This document shows, in pieces, positions 1 through 8,294 of a stretch of DNA of 64,000 bases. A program made the position numbers and the translations under genes. The notes under the pieces are model-generated. The model was not told where the DNA came from and did no database searches. It saw nothing but the letters and a program-made list of their open reading frames with translations. Positions within the stretch are counted from its first letter, which is position 1, and every line of letters begins with the position of its first letter. The DNA is from Paenibacillus sp. BIHB 4019 (GTDB lineage: Bacteria; Bacillota; Bacilli; Paenibacillales; Paenibacillaceae). Where the stretch lies: the NCBI RefSeq assembly GCF_002741035.1, contig NZ_CP016808.1, positions 2,554,001 to 2,618,000 on the forward strand. The letters are read 5' to 3'.

Positions 1-600
1 GCTTGGATGCAAAGCCTGTTTGCCTAGGGCGTGTATGCAAGCCAGCTCAATACTCTTCATTTCAGGGCTTTAGTCCCTGTAAAAAATTAGACTTGGCGGA
101 CACAGCAGCCGCTATTTTAATAGAATTACGTGTTAAGGCATAGGTTGCGGACTCAGAAGCAGCTAATGCGATGCCACTAGCCATTTTGACGACAAAATGA
201 GGACGATAGCGGATTTCCTGTCCACTTATGGCCTGAAATGGATTCAAAAGCCAAAATAGCGGAATCTCAGTCCTCAAAAAGAAATGAGTGCCCCGAGCTC
301 CCGAGCTCCCAAGCTCCCGCTCGTCCCGAGCACCCGAGCACCCGAGCTATGAGGTCTTTGCAACAATGCTCTCAGCTACAGGCGGTCTCAGTAGCAATTG
401 CATGCTTCGGTTCTCAGGCCCACGGTTCTCAGGCTTCGAATCGCCAGATGAGATTGCCGCGATTAAGCTCTGAACAAGGGGTGGCAGAGCTGCTCCTGTT
501 TACATACACACTCTAGCATCCAACAGCTAATAGCCAGATTTGGGCCAGTGAGCATCCGCGGGCTGCGGTTATGCTGCTGGCTCCGTTTTTATCCAAGCGT
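1..600. other. Gene-free stretch upstream of tsaC
   Basis: No convincing gene is seen here. Several short reading frames overlap one another on both strands, but none has a good ribosome-binding site or a recognisable family. In B. subtilis this position, upstream of ywlC, holds ywlA/ywlB and spoIIR, which are not visible in this window. The stretch holds an 8-bp tandem repeat (292-348), a direct repeat of CGGTTCTCAGGC near 408-434 and a small hairpin near 62-82 (CAGGG/CCCTG followed by A/T). Confidence 0.6.
292..348. repeat. 8-bp tandem repeat (CCCGAGCT type)
   Basis: Seven imperfect copies of an 8-base unit follow one another: CCCGAGCT twice, CCCAAGCT, one 9-base variant, CCCGAGCA twice, and CCCGAGCT. 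The tract is non-coding and C-rich, unlike its A/T-richer surroundings. It is probably a slippage-prone microsatellite. Confidence 0.8.
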
Positions 601-601
601 A

Positions 602-623
602 TGGTATACTTACGGGAGTATAC
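602..623 (+). promoter_or_regulatory. Candidate tsaC promoter with palindromic operator
   Basis: An extended -10 (TGG followed by TATACT, 602-610) is embedded in a perfect inverted repeat: GTATACT (604-610), a 6-nt spacer, AGTATAC (617-623). No good -35 is visible. A palindrome on the -10 is typical of a repressor site, but the regulator is unknown. Confidence 0.4.
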
Positions 624-668
624 AGACTAGAAGGATGACTATAACAGAGCAAGGATTGAAGGATAGAG

Positions 669-1742
669 ATGACTACGACGAAGGTATGGGGCATGACGGA
701 CGAATATGCGGAGGCGTCTATCGCGGAAGCAGCAGAATTGCTTCGCCGTGGCGAGCTTGTAGCTTTCCCGACGGAGACGGTATACGGGCTAGGTGCCGAT
801 GCTCGCAGCTCGGAGGCGGTGGCGCAGATTTTTCAGGCCAAAGGCCGTCCCTCCGATAATCCGCTTATTGTTCACATCGCAATGATTTCGCAGCTTGATG
901 AGCTGGTACTGCCTTACTCGGCACTTGCGAAGCAATTGATGGAGCAGCTGTGGCCAGGACCGCTTACGCTTGTGCTTCCCGTTCAGCCGGGAGCGGTGTC
1001 GCCGCTTGTGACGGCTGGCTTATCCACTGTTGGCGTTCGGATGCCTTCCCATCCGGTGGCGCTGCGCCTCCTTGCAGCTGCTGGCTGTCCGGTTGCCGCG
1101 CCGAGCGCTAATCGTTCAGGCAGGCCAAGCCCTACGCTCGCCGAGCATGTGGCTGAAGACCTCAGTGGCCGGATCAGCGGCATTGTCGATGGCGGCGCTA
1201 CAGGCATCGGCCTTGAATCGACCGTCATTGAACTGACGGGCGAACAGGCGCTTCGCATTTTGCGCCCAGGCGGCGTAACGGTGGAGCAGCTGCGCAAGGC
1301 GGCGCCGCAAGCGGAAATTGACGCGCCTGCGGAAGCTGGGTCGGCAGTGGAGGAGCTGAGTGCGCCACGTTCGCCAGGCATGAAATATACGCATTATGCA
1401 CCGAAGGGCGAGCTAAGCGTTGTACAAGGAAGCTCAGCTGCCAAGCGTGTGGCTTATATGCAGGAGCAGGTGTCGCAAGCCGCGAACGCCGGACTGAAAG
1501 CAGGCGTTCTTGTATTCGATGAGCAGGCCGCTGCTATGGAGGACGGCTCCGCTCTCGTGCTGACCTACGGAAGCGGGCAGCAGCTGGAGCAGGCTGCCCA
1601 CCGCCTGTATGCAGCATTGCGGAAGTTTGATGCTGCTGGCGTTCAGCGAATTTGGGCAGAAGGCTGCGAGCCAGATGGTATCGGAGCCGCACTTATGAAT
1701 CGGCTGCTCAAGGCAGCCGGTCATCGTACCCATCAGGTATAA
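669..1742 (+). CDS. tsaC: Threonylcarbamoyl-AMP synthase (Sua5/YwlC type)
   Basis: Makes L-threonylcarbamoyladenylate from threonine, bicarbonate and ATP, the first step of t6A37 modification of ANN-decoding tRNAs in the cytoplasm. The YrdC-like domain spans roughly residues 10-205, with the start FPTETVYGLGADA, the KGRPSDNPLI loop and the SANRSG segment. A Sua5 C-terminal domain occupies about 215-357, so at 357 residues this is the long two-domain Sua5 form rather than the short TsaC form. The ATG at 669 follows GAAGGA with 6 nt spacing; an ATG at 693 is a possible alternative. It matches the position of ywlC in B. subtilis, followed by ywlD (mntP). Confidence 0.93.
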   Translation: MTTTKVWGMTDEYAEASIAEAAELLRRGELVAFPTETVYGLGADARSSEAVAQIFQAKGRPSDNPLIVHIAMISQLDELVLPYSALAKQLMEQLWPGPLTLVLPVQPGAVSPLVTAGLSTVGVRMPSHPVALRLLAAAGCPVAAPSANRSGRPSPTLAEHVAEDLSGRISGIVDGGATGIGLESTVIELTGEQALRILRPGGVTVEQLRKAAPQAEIDAPAEAGSAVEELSAPRSPGMKYTHYAPKGELSVVQGSSAAKRVAYMQEQVSQAANAGLKAGVLVFDEQAAAMEDGSALVLTYGSGQQLEQAAHRLYAALRKFDAAGVQRIWAEGCEPDGIGAALMNRLLKAAGHRTHQV

Positions 1743-1974
1743 GACCAGACCAGCTTAAGCCGGCGAACTATTTTTTTACTACAAAAATTGAAGGTCGTGC
1801 CGGTTATACCGGTCGTGCCTGCCATGCGATTTTTTGACTTATGTTTTGCGGTTTGCCTGGCGCTTTACAAGGGTAAGAATATCTCCAAGACCGATTAAAC
1901 AAGCTATAGTATGTTTGTCCCCATTGCCGCATATGTTGGGTTAAGAATGTTTGCGGACGTGGGGGGAGATCATT

Positions 1975-2535
1975 TTGTGGAGTAGCCATATGCTTGGAGG
2001 GCAATTTTTCACACTGCTGCTAATGGCGGTTGCGCTTGGCATGGATGCTTTTTCGCTAGGAATTGGAATTGGGCTGCGCGGTATTCGCTGGCTCCATATA
2101 ATAAGATTAAGTGTTATTATCGGTATGTTTCATATTATTATGCCGCTCGGAGGCATGTATGCCGGGAGCTTCGTTAGCGGCTTGCTGGGTCATGTAGCAA
2201 CTGCGGCTGCTGGCGTGCTGTTAGTGCTGCTCGGCGGGCATATGATTTATAGCTCCTTGCGGGGAGAAGATGTGCAAGCCTTCGATCACCGTACCATTTG
2301 GGGGACGCTGCTGTTCGCGCTGGGCGTCAGCGCCGATTCTTTTTCCGTTGGCGTTACGCTTGGCATGTTTGCAGCCGATTTGCTGCTGACGGTGCTGCTG
2401 TTCGGTTTTTTTGGCAGCTTGATGTCGATTATGGGATTGCTGCTTGGAAGAAGAGTCAGCCATCGGCTAGGCGGCTATGGCGAAGCATGCGGCGGCGCGG
2501 TGCTGCTGGTGTTCGGTTTAATGTTTATTTTCTGA
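1975..2535 (+). CDS. mntP: Manganese efflux pump MntP (YwlD)
   Basis: Small integral membrane protein of 186 residues with six predicted hydrophobic segments, in two repeated halves. Each half carries an acidic membrane motif: ALGMDAFSLG near the N-terminus and ALGVSADSFSVGV in the second half. These match the paired Asp motifs of the MntP family, which exports Mn(II). The TTG at 1975 is chosen because GGGGGGAG lies 6-7 nt upstream; an ATG at 1990 is an alternative. No yybP-type Mn riboswitch was recognised upstream. It sits between tsaC and ywlE as in B. subtilis. Confidence 0.88.
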   Translation: MWSSHMLGGQFFTLLLMAVALGMDAFSLGIGIGLRGIRWLHIIRLSVIIGMFHIIMPLGGMYAGSFVSGLLGHVATAAAGVLLVLLGGHMIYSSLRGEDVQAFDHRTIWGTLLFALGVSADSFSVGVTLGMFAADLLLTVLLFGFFGSLMSIMGLLLGRRVSHRLGGYGEACGGAVLLVFGLMFIF

Positions 2536-2634
2536 AAATATAAGAATTTATAAGTTTACATGTATAAATAGGCTTATATTTCATCGCGAAACGGAAGCTT
2601 TGCCATCAAAGGATGGCTTCAGCCGTTTACGCTT
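2536..2634 (+). repeat. Two-hairpin intergenic repeat, copy A
   Basis: Begins right after the mntP stop. Hairpin 1 pairs AATATAAG with CTTATATT and continues with AATTTATA against TATAAAT. Hairpin 2 starts GAAACGG, has an inner stem GCCATC/GATGGC and ends AGCCGTTT. Further copies lie at 2635-2734, 47287-47385 and 50565-50664. The inner stem changes on both sides relative to the other copies, so pairing is preserved. Confidence 0.8.
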
Positions 2635-2734
2635 GAAATATAAGAATTTATAGGTTGGACATCTATAAATATGCTTATATTTCTCGGACTGAAACGAGCT
2701 GTACCGCCAGAGGACGGCGACAGCCGTTTCATCT
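2635..2734 (+). repeat. Two-hairpin intergenic repeat, copy B
   Basis: Tandem second copy immediately after copy A, with the same order: an A/T-rich hairpin (AATATAAG ... CTTATATT), then a GC hairpin opening GAAACG and closing GGCGACAGCCGTTTC. It ends about 25 nt before the ywlE start, so it would be part of any mntP-ywlE transcript. Confidence 0.78.
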
Positions 2735-2761
2735 TGATACACATAGAAAGGGGCATGCGGC

Positions 2762-3340
2762 GTGAAGCGCATTTTGTTCATTTGTACGGGAAATACTTGT
2801 CGTTCTCCGATGGCGGAGGCGATGCTGAAAAATATGGCGGCCCAGCAGGGCGTAGCAGTAGAAGTGCGTTCGGCAGGCATCTCCACCATTGACGGTTTGG
2901 CCGTTTCCGGCCATGCGACAGAGGTGCTGCGCGGTTATGGCATAGAACATCAGAGCTCTTCATGCGCGCTGACAGGAGAAGCGGTAAAATGGGCGGACCT
3001 CGTGCTGACGATGACCGCCAGCCACAAAAGAGGACTGCTCCAATGGTTCCCGGAAGCCGTAGATAAAGCGCACACGCTCAAAGAGTATGTCAATCAAGAT
3101 ACGGGCGTACTGGCAGACATTAAGGAACTGGAGCGGCTGTATACGGAGCTGCACATGAAGCAGACGCTGGGACAGCAGCTGACGGATGGCGAACGCAATC
3201 GCCTGCTGGAGCTGGAGCGCCGTATACCAAGCTTTGATATTATAGACCCGTTTGGCGGAACACTCGGAAATTACAAAAGCTGCGCCGAGGAAATTCGCAG
3301 CTGCTTGCAGCAGCTGCTCTTGCAGTTAAAGCAGGAATAA
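2762..3340 (+). CDS. ywlE: Low-molecular-weight phosphatase YwlE (protein-arginine phosphatase type)
   Basis: The N-terminus carries the LMW-PTP P-loop C8-TGNT-C13-R14-S15 and the general-acid Asp in DPFG near residue 161. A Thr follows the first Cys by three places (CTGNTCRS), the form seen in YwlE, which removes phosphate from protein arginines in B. subtilis. At 192 residues it is about 40 longer than YwlE. The extra, charged and probably helical segment lies roughly at 115-155, just before the DPFG loop. The GTG at 2762 is preceded by GAAAGGGG. Arginine phosphatase is likely by synteny and motif, but tyrosine phosphatase activity cannot be excluded. Confidence 0.85.
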   Translation: MKRILFICTGNTCRSPMAEAMLKNMAAQQGVAVEVRSAGISTIDGLAVSGHATEVLRGYGIEHQSSSCALTGEAVKWADLVLTMTASHKRGLLQWFPEAVDKAHTLKEYVNQDTGVLADIKELERLYTELHMKQTLGQQLTDGERNRLLELERRIPSFDIIDPFGGTLGNYKSCAEEIRSCLQQLLLQLKQE

Positions 3341-3394
3341 GCGGATGGCTGCGGCACAGCAAATGTAAAAGCGCGAATTTAGGCGCGGAACCGA

Positions 3395-3423
3395 TTGATT
3401 TTTCATAAAAATTCGGCTATGAT
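3395..3423 (+). promoter_or_regulatory. Sigma-A promoter of the ZTP riboswitch transcript
   Basis: TTGATT at 3395-3400 and TATGAT at 3418-3423 are separated by exactly 17 nt. Transcription would begin near 3430, just ahead of the first aptamer helix. Confidence 0.6.
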
Positions 3424-3435
3424 GAGTACAGATAT

Positions 3436-3516
3436 ACGGTTTCCGATGTGACTGGCGACGGAAGTGGGTAACCACGGTGGAGCATCGGAACATACGGCCG
3501 GTCGCCTGGGCAAAGA
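3436..3516 (+). promoter_or_regulatory. ZTP/ZMP (pfl) riboswitch aptamer
   Basis: The sequence fits the pfl/ZTP class, which senses the purine-pathway intermediate ZMP/ZTP that accumulates when 10-formyl-THF is short. P1 pairs TTCCGATG (3441-3448) with CATCGGAA (3483-3490). Within it are the conserved ACTGGCG stretch and a GTGG/CCAC hairpin (3464-3475). The 3' element reads GTCGCCTGGGCA, and its GTCGCC (3501-3506) can pair with GGCGAC (3454-3459) as the class-typical pseudoknot. It lies ahead of rpiB-ywlG-glyA; glyA is a one-carbon gene, the kind this class controls. Confidence 0.85.
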
Positions 3517-3527
3517 GCAGCATGCTG

Positions 3528-3550
3528 AAGAGCATGTCATGCTCTTTTTT
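3528..3550 (+). terminator. Expression-platform terminator of the ZTP riboswitch
   Basis: AAGAGCAT (3528-3535), loop GTC, ATGCTCTT (3539-3546), then a T-run to 3550. It starts 12 nt after the aptamer's 3' element, as expected for a transcriptional ON switch in which ligand binding prevents termination. Confidence 0.75.
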
Positions 3551-3671
3551 CGTCTTTTAGGACAAATTTAGGTATAATAAAAGCGTCAAATTGCGGAAGC
3601 GGAGTTATGTGCCGAGCGCCGCAAGTATCATTGCAAGTGCAGCATCGTCATACTTTGGAGGAGGTTTATAC

Positions 3672-4124
3672 GTGAAAATTGCCATTGGCGCGGATCATGC
3701 CGGCTACCGGCTGAAGGACGAAATTGTACCATTTCTGCTATCGCTTGGTCACGAAATTGAAGATTTCGGTTGCGACTGCAATCAATCGGTCGATTACCCG
3801 GATTATGCACTGCCTGTAGCAGAAAAGGTGGCAAACGGGGAAGTGGATCGCGGTATTCTCATTTGTGGAACAGGCATTGGCATGTCGATTGCCGCTAATA
3901 AGGTTAAAGGCATCCGCTGCGCGCTGGTGCACGATTTATTTTCCGCCAAAGCGACGCGCGAGCATAATGATACGAATGTAATTGCACTGGGCGAGCGGGT
4001 CATTGGTCCGGGGGTGGCACAGGAAATTCTTCGTATTTGGCTGGACACGCCATTCTCCGGCGGCGAACGTCATGCGGGACGCATTCATAAAGTAGGCCAA
4101 ATCGAGCAAAAATATAACGCTTAA
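3672..4124 (+). CDS. rpiB: Ribose-5-phosphate isomerase B (YwlF)
   Basis: Interconverts ribose-5-phosphate and ribulose-5-phosphate in the cytoplasm. The 150-residue protein has the RpiB/LacAB fold signatures: N-terminal KIAIGADHAGYRLK, the CGTGIGMSIAANK loop with the catalytic Cys and phosphate-binding turn, and REHNDTNVIALGERV. The GTG at 3672 is chosen because GGAGGAGG lies 9 nt upstream and the family starts there; the frame stays open further upstream but without conserved residues. It is the first gene after the ZTP riboswitch. A weak second -10 (TATAAT at 3573-3578) could give riboswitch-independent transcription. Confidence 0.92.
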   Translation: MKIAIGADHAGYRLKDEIVPFLLSLGHEIEDFGCDCNQSVDYPDYALPVAEKVANGEVDRGILICGTGIGMSIAANKVKGIRCALVHDLFSAKATREHNDTNVIALGERVIGPGVAQEILRIWLDTPFSGGERHAGRIHKVGQIEQKYNA

Positions 4125-4199
4125 GCTAAATCAGCAAGTAAGAAGGCTTTGTTCCATGCTTGCATGGATACGGTTAGTTAGACAAGGAGGCCGCCTGCT

Positions 4200-4823
4200 A
4201 TGGAAGCAAACGAGAAAACGATAGCGATAGCAAGCGCAGTAGAGACGATCGTTCGCGAGCTTGCGGCAGCGGGCAGCCTGCGGGCTGGACAGCTTCTCGT
4301 CATCGGCACGAGCACGAGCGAGGTGCTGGGCCGGCGTATTGGGACGTCAGGCACGCCACAAGCTGCTGCGGAAATTTACGCTGGAGTAGAGGCTGTGCGC
4401 CGCGATATTGGTTTTTATCCGGTGTATCAATGCTGCGAGCATTTGAACCGTGCGCTCGTTATCGAGCGTGCAGCGGCTGAACGTTACGGACTTGAGCTGG
4501 TCGCGGCGATTCCCGTTCCGAAGGCGGGCGGCTCCATGGCGGCTTATGCGTATCGTCACATTAAAGATGCTTGTCTCGTCGAGACGGTAGCCGCGCATGC
4601 TGGAATAGATATCGGCGATACTTTCATCGGTATGCATTTGCGCAGAGTGGCGGTTCCGGTGCGGCCTTCGATTCGCAGCATTGGCGAGGCGCATGTCACG
4701 ATGGCGGTTACGCGGCCAAAGCTTATTGGCGGTGTACGAGCGGTGTATGAGCTGGACGGTGTGGCAGACAGCCGTGATGCTGTTGTCTTGTCTCCGGAGC
4801 AATCCGCTGGGACATGCGATTAA
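4200..4823 (+). CDS. ywlG: YwlG family protein (UPF0340, TIGR01440 type)
   Basis: A 207-residue protein conserved next to rpiB and glyA in Firmicutes, whose biochemical role is not established. Recognisable stretches are LLVIGTSTSEVLGRRIGTSG near residue 30 and the central CCEHLNRALVIER segment with paired Cys and His, a possible metal or catalytic site (inference). AGGAGG sits 8 nt ahead of the ATG. It is placed 75 nt after rpiB, probably co-transcribed from the riboswitch promoter. Confidence 0.87.
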   Translation: MEANEKTIAIASAVETIVRELAAAGSLRAGQLLVIGTSTSEVLGRRIGTSGTPQAAAEIYAGVEAVRRDIGFYPVYQCCEHLNRALVIERAAAERYGLELVAAIPVPKAGGSMAAYAYRHIKDACLVETVAAHAGIDIGDTFIGMHLRRVAVPVRPSIRSIGEAHVTMAVTRPKLIGGVRAVYELDGVADSRDAVVLSPEQSAGTCD

Positions 4824-4875
4824 TCGCAAGCATTCTATAAAGATTTTATTATTGGCGGATGGAGCATGCAGCCCG

Positions 4876-4903
4876 TTGAACAAATATCTGACGAGTCTAT
4901 CAT
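4876..4903 (+). promoter_or_regulatory. Candidate internal promoter for glyA
   Basis: TTGAAC (4876-4881), 16 nt, TATCAT (4898-4903) in the 131-nt gap before glyA. If real, it would allow glyA expression independent of the ZTP riboswitch. Confidence 0.35.
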
Positions 4904-4954
4904 GCTTAATCCTTATCTATATAACAAGCACACACAACTAAGGAGGCATTTATT

Positions 4955-6202
4955 ATGGAAAATCTACGTAAACAAGATCCGGAAGTTTTGAAAGCAATGG
5001 GACTGGAATTGCAGCGTCAACGCGATAACATCGAGCTAATCGCATCGGAAAATATCGTAAGCGAAGCTGTGCTTGAAGCATTGGGTTCTGCTTTGACGAA
5101 CAAATATGCAGAAGGCTACCCAGGCAAACGTTTCTACGGCGGCTGTGAGCATGTCGACATCGTGGAAGATATCGCACGCGATCGTGCAAAAGAACTGTTT
5201 GGCGCAGACCATGCCAACGTACAACCGCATTCCGGCGCACAAGCGAACATGGCTGTTTATTTGGCGGCGCTTAAGCCTGGCGACACGGTACTGGGCATGA
5301 ATTTGGCTCATGGCGGCCACTTGACGCACGGCAGCCCGGTTAACGCATCCGGCTTGCTTTACAACTTCGTAGCCTACGGTGTAAATGAAGATTCCTTCAC
5401 GATTGATTATGAAGAAGTTCGCAAAGCGGCCTTCAAGCACCGCCCTCGCATGATCGTAGCTGGTGCATCTGCGTACCCGCGCATCATTGATTTCGAAAAA
5501 ATGGCTAAAATCGCCAACGATGTAGGCGCACTATTTTTCGTAGATATGGCTCATATTGCAGGTCTTGTAGCTGCTGGTCTTCACCCGAGCCCAGTGCCTC
5601 ATGCGCATTTCGTTACAACGACAACGCACAAAACGCTTCGCGGTCCTCGTGGCGGCTTGATCCTGTGCCGTAAAGAGTGGGCAGCTGCGATCGACAAAGC
5701 GGTATTCCCAGGCACACAAGGCGGTCCTTTGATGCACGTTATTGCTGCTAAAGCAGTGGCACTGGGCGAAGCTTTGCAGCCATCGTTCAAGACGTATGCG
5801 CAAAACGTTGTGAAAAATGCGGCGGTTCTTTCCGATACACTCGTTGCAGCAGGCATTAACATCGTATCCGGCGGCACAGACAACCACCTGATGCTGATCG
5901 ACACGCGTTCCCTGAACATCACAGGCAAGGAAGCCGAGCACGTATTGGATTCAATCGGTATTACTGCTAACAAAAACGCGATTCCTTTCGATCCGACTAG
6001 CCCGTTCATTACTAGCGGTATCCGTCTTGGCACACCTGCTGCGACATCGCGCGGCATGGATGAGAAAGCGATGAAAGTGATCGGCGAAGTGATCGCTGTA
6101 ACGCTGAAAAATCCGAAGGATGAGGCGACGCTTGAAAAATCCCGTCAAATCGTTCGCGATCTGACTGCGCAATACCCGCTTTATCCAGAATTGAAATACT
6201 AA
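4955..6202 (+). CDS. glyA: Serine hydroxymethyltransferase
   Basis: PLP enzyme that converts serine and THF to glycine and 5,10-methylene-THF, the main entry of one-carbon units. The 415-residue length is usual. Visible signatures are [14 protein letters not shown] near the start, [15 protein letters not shown], the [10 protein letters not shown] loop, and the PLP-binding lysine K226 in [14 protein letters not shown]. The start follows AAGGAGG with good spacing. Codon use is strongly biased toward common codons, as in a highly expressed gene. It is third in the ZTP-riboswitch gene group and ends at a strong terminator. Confidence 0.97.
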   Translation: MENLRKQDPEVLKAMGLELQRQRDNIELIASENIVSEAVLEALGSALTNKYAEGYPGKRFYGGCEHVDIVEDIARDRAKELFGADHANVQPHSGAQANMAVYLAALKPGDTVLGMNLAHGGHLTHGSPVNASGLLYNFVAYGVNEDSFTIDYEEVRKAAFKHRPRMIVAGASAYPRIIDFEKMAKIANDVGALFFVDMAHIAGLVAAGLHPSPVPHAHFVTTTTHKTLRGPRGGLILCRKEWAAAIDKAVFPGTQGGPLMHVIAAKAVALGEALQPSFKTYAQNVVKNAAVLSDTLVAAGINIVSGGTDNHLMLIDTRSLNITGKEAEHVLDSIGITANKNAIPFDPTSPFITSGIRLGTPAATSRGMDEKAMKVIGEVIAVTLKNPKDEATLEKSRQIVRDLTAQYPLYPELKY

Positions 6203-6215
6203 TTTTAAGTTTTTG

Positions 6216-6256
6216 AAAAAAGCCGCATAGGGCCTCGGCCCCTATGCGGCTTTTTT
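6216..6256 (+). terminator. Rho-independent terminator after glyA
   Basis: The stem AGCCGCATAGGG pairs with CCCTATGCGGCT around a short loop, with an A-run before and a T-run after. It ends the rpiB-ywlG-glyA unit. Confidence 0.93.
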
Positions 6257-6399
6257 GCGTGTAAACAAGCGTTTGAAGGCTGCCGTCACGTTATTAAAAA
6301 GGGATTTTTATTCATTTATGGTAGATATAATATGCAGAAAATCCATTTGGCATGCTACAATAGTACTGACAATGCTGAATGGAAGGTGATGGTACAGCC

Positions 6400-7503
6400 A
6401 TGGGCAATACGATTCTTGTTGTTCTGATTTTTGTTGTATTCCTGGTAATCATAAGCATAACTCAATCCAATCGTTCGCGAAAAAGAAATGATACGGGCCA
6501 TTCGCCGGGCAAGCGAAGCTTGTCGTTAGCTTCATGGCCGTCTGAGGAGCCGCCGCTTGCATTAGGCGTGCCTTACGAGCATCCTGCCCGTCCAGCTGCT
6601 GAACGTCTTGAGGCCGCCCTTACGAGTGACTTTGAAAGCCGGATTAAGGATCGCGTGCTCAAGCAGCTGCCGACCCTGTCCGATAAGGAATGGAAATGGA
6701 CCTTCTTCGAGCTGAAGCGCTTCTTCCTAATGTGCGGCCTCTTGCGCGGCGTGCCGATGTATAGCAGCAGGGCAGATGTCATGTGGCATGAAATGCTCAT
6801 GTTTACACGGGAGTACGAGCAGTTTTGCACCGCCTTCTGCGGCGGGCTGATTCATCATGCTCCGCATGCCGAAAATGAGCGCCCAAATGTCGATGGCCGG
6901 GCCTGGTTTGACTGGGTATACGGCGAGCTTTTCCAGCAAACGCCGGCAAGCGGACGGGTGTGGGGCGCATTTTTCAAGACGCCGCTTCCTCGCGATTGGA
7001 CGGATGAGTTTGCCGGGAAATCCGAGCAGGCACTGACGGAAAAATGGTTTAATGCCAAATCCGCAGGGGCCTATCCCGATATGCAGAAGACGATCGATTA
7101 TTTGCTGTGGCGCTTGAAATCGCAGCTTCATAATAGCGATGATGAGCAAGTTAAGCCTTATCCGGTAGGCGCCTCTTCCTCCTGGAAAGGCGGTTATGAT
7201 CCTGTAATCGGAGCGACGGGCATGCTGTCCGGTATGCTCGTTCTCCACTCCATCTCCGCTTCATCTCCTAATGATTTTACCGAGCAGATGAATGCAGCGC
7301 AGACAAAGGCCCAGAGAGAAGCAAATGGCAGCGGGTCCTCGACATACGGCTGTGACGGCTTGGGCTCCACACATGACCGTCATGATTCTGACGGGGGTCA
7401 TGATAGCGGTGGCCATGATAGTGGCAGCGATTCATCCAGCTCCTGCGGAGGCTCCAGTGGAGGAGACGGAGGGGGAGGCTGTGGCGGTGGCTGCAGCAGC
7501 TAA
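6400..7503 (+). CDS. Membrane-anchored protein with GRDP-like core and Gly/Ser/Cys-rich tail
   Basis: 367 residues. One N-terminal membrane segment (NTILVVLIFVVFLVIISI) is followed by a basic linker. The core includes WHEMLMFTREYEQFC and GGLIHHAP, which resembles the WH...FTR.Y...C...IHH.P signature of glycine-rich-domain (GRDP-like) proteins. The last 60 residues are low-complexity: a DGGHDSGGHDSG repeat, then Cys-Gly runs. His and Cys clusters could bind metal (inference). The ATG at 6400 is preceded by GGAAGGTGAT; an ATG at 6379 is less likely. It stands alone between the glyA terminator and the upp promoter. Function unknown. Confidence 0.7.
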   Translation: MGNTILVVLIFVVFLVIISITQSNRSRKRNDTGHSPGKRSLSLASWPSEEPPLALGVPYEHPARPAAERLEAALTSDFESRIKDRVLKQLPTLSDKEWKWTFFELKRFFLMCGLLRGVPMYSSRADVMWHEMLMFTREYEQFCTAFCGGLIHHAPHAENERPNVDGRAWFDWVYGELFQQTPASGRVWGAFFKTPLPRDWTDEFAGKSEQALTEKWFNAKSAGAYPDMQKTIDYLLWRLKSQLHNSDDEQVKPYPVGASSSWKGGYDPVIGATGMLSGMLVLHSISASSPNDFTEQMNAAQTKAQREANGSGSSTYGCDGLGSTHDRHDSDGGHDSGGHDSGSDSSSSCGGSSGGDGGGGCGGGCSS

Positions 7504-7557
7504 AAACGGACGATTTTTCGAAGTGAAAAATCACAGGATGCAACAGGCCTTTTACAA

Positions 7558-7566
7558 TGCTATAAT
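7558..7566 (+). promoter_or_regulatory. Extended -10 promoter of upp
   Basis: TGC directly followed by TATAAT (7561-7566), 60 nt ahead of the upp start. The region at -35 is poor, as is common with an extended -10. Confidence 0.5.
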
Positions 7567-7625
7567 ATACGGGATTGTGTCTACTGATACAGAAATAAGT
7601 TATCACACAGGAGGAATAACGCTCC

Positions 7626-8255
7626 ATGAGCAAATTGGTCATCTGCGACCATCCGTTAATCCAGCATAAGCTGACCTTTATTCGGAATAAAGATACGAAT
7701 ACGAAAGATTTTCGGGAACTGGTTGATGAAGTAGCAACATTAATGGCATATGAGATTACAAGGGACATCCCGCTTGAAACGATTACCGTACAGACGCCGG
7801 TTGCTGAGACGCCATCGAAGGTCGTATCGGGACGCATGCTGGGGCTTGTTCCCATTTTGCGCGCCGGCCTTGGCATGGTAGAAGGCATTTTGAAGCTTAT
7901 CCCTGCTGCGAAGGTTGGCCATATCGGCTTGTTCCGCGATCATGAAACGCTCCAGCCAACGGAATATTATATCAACCTGCCGACGGATGCTCCGAATCGT
8001 CTGCTCGTTGTTGTAGATCCGATGCTGGCAACTGGCGGCTCCGCAATCGCGGCTATTACTGCGCTCAAAAAACGCGACTGCGAGCATATTAAGCTGATGT
8101 GTCTAATTGCCGCGCCTGAAGGCGTGAAGGCAGTACAGGAAGCGCACCCGGACATCGATATTTATATTGCTGCGCTTGATGAGTGTCTGAACGAGAAGGG
8201 CTATATTGTTCCAGGTCTTGGCGACGCGGGCGACCGCATGTTCGGCACCAATTAG
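7626..8255 (+). CDS. upp: Uracil phosphoribosyltransferase
   Basis: Salvages uracil with PRPP to form UMP in the cytoplasm. The 209-residue length is exact for the family. The PRPP-binding loop [12 protein letters not shown] lies near residue 128, and the uracil-binding C-terminus [17 protein letters not shown] is intact. The ATG at 7626 follows AGGAGG. It lies between glyA and the atp genes, as in B. subtilis, with mnaA following after 39 nt and probably co-transcribed. Confidence 0.97.
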   Translation: MSKLVICDHPLIQHKLTFIRNKDTNTKDFRELVDEVATLMAYEITRDIPLETITVQTPVAETPSKVVSGRMLGLVPILRAGLGMVEGILKLIPAAKVGHIGLFRDHETLQPTEYYINLPTDAPNRLLVVVDPMLATGGSAIAAITALKKRDCEHIKLMCLIAAPEGVKAVQEAHPDIDIYIAALDECLNEKGYIVPGLGDAGDRMFGTN

Positions 8256-8294
8256 CGCCTGCCTGGCGCAAGCAGATTATAGGAGTGAATTGTT

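Noticed and set aside
62..277. Minus-strand frame of 71 codons near the window start
   Set aside because: Starts at TTG with no ribosome-binding site, matches no family I recognise, and overlaps other spurious frames.
292..348. CRISPR-like array
   Set aside because: The repeated unit is only 8 bp with no spacers; it is a simple tandem repeat.
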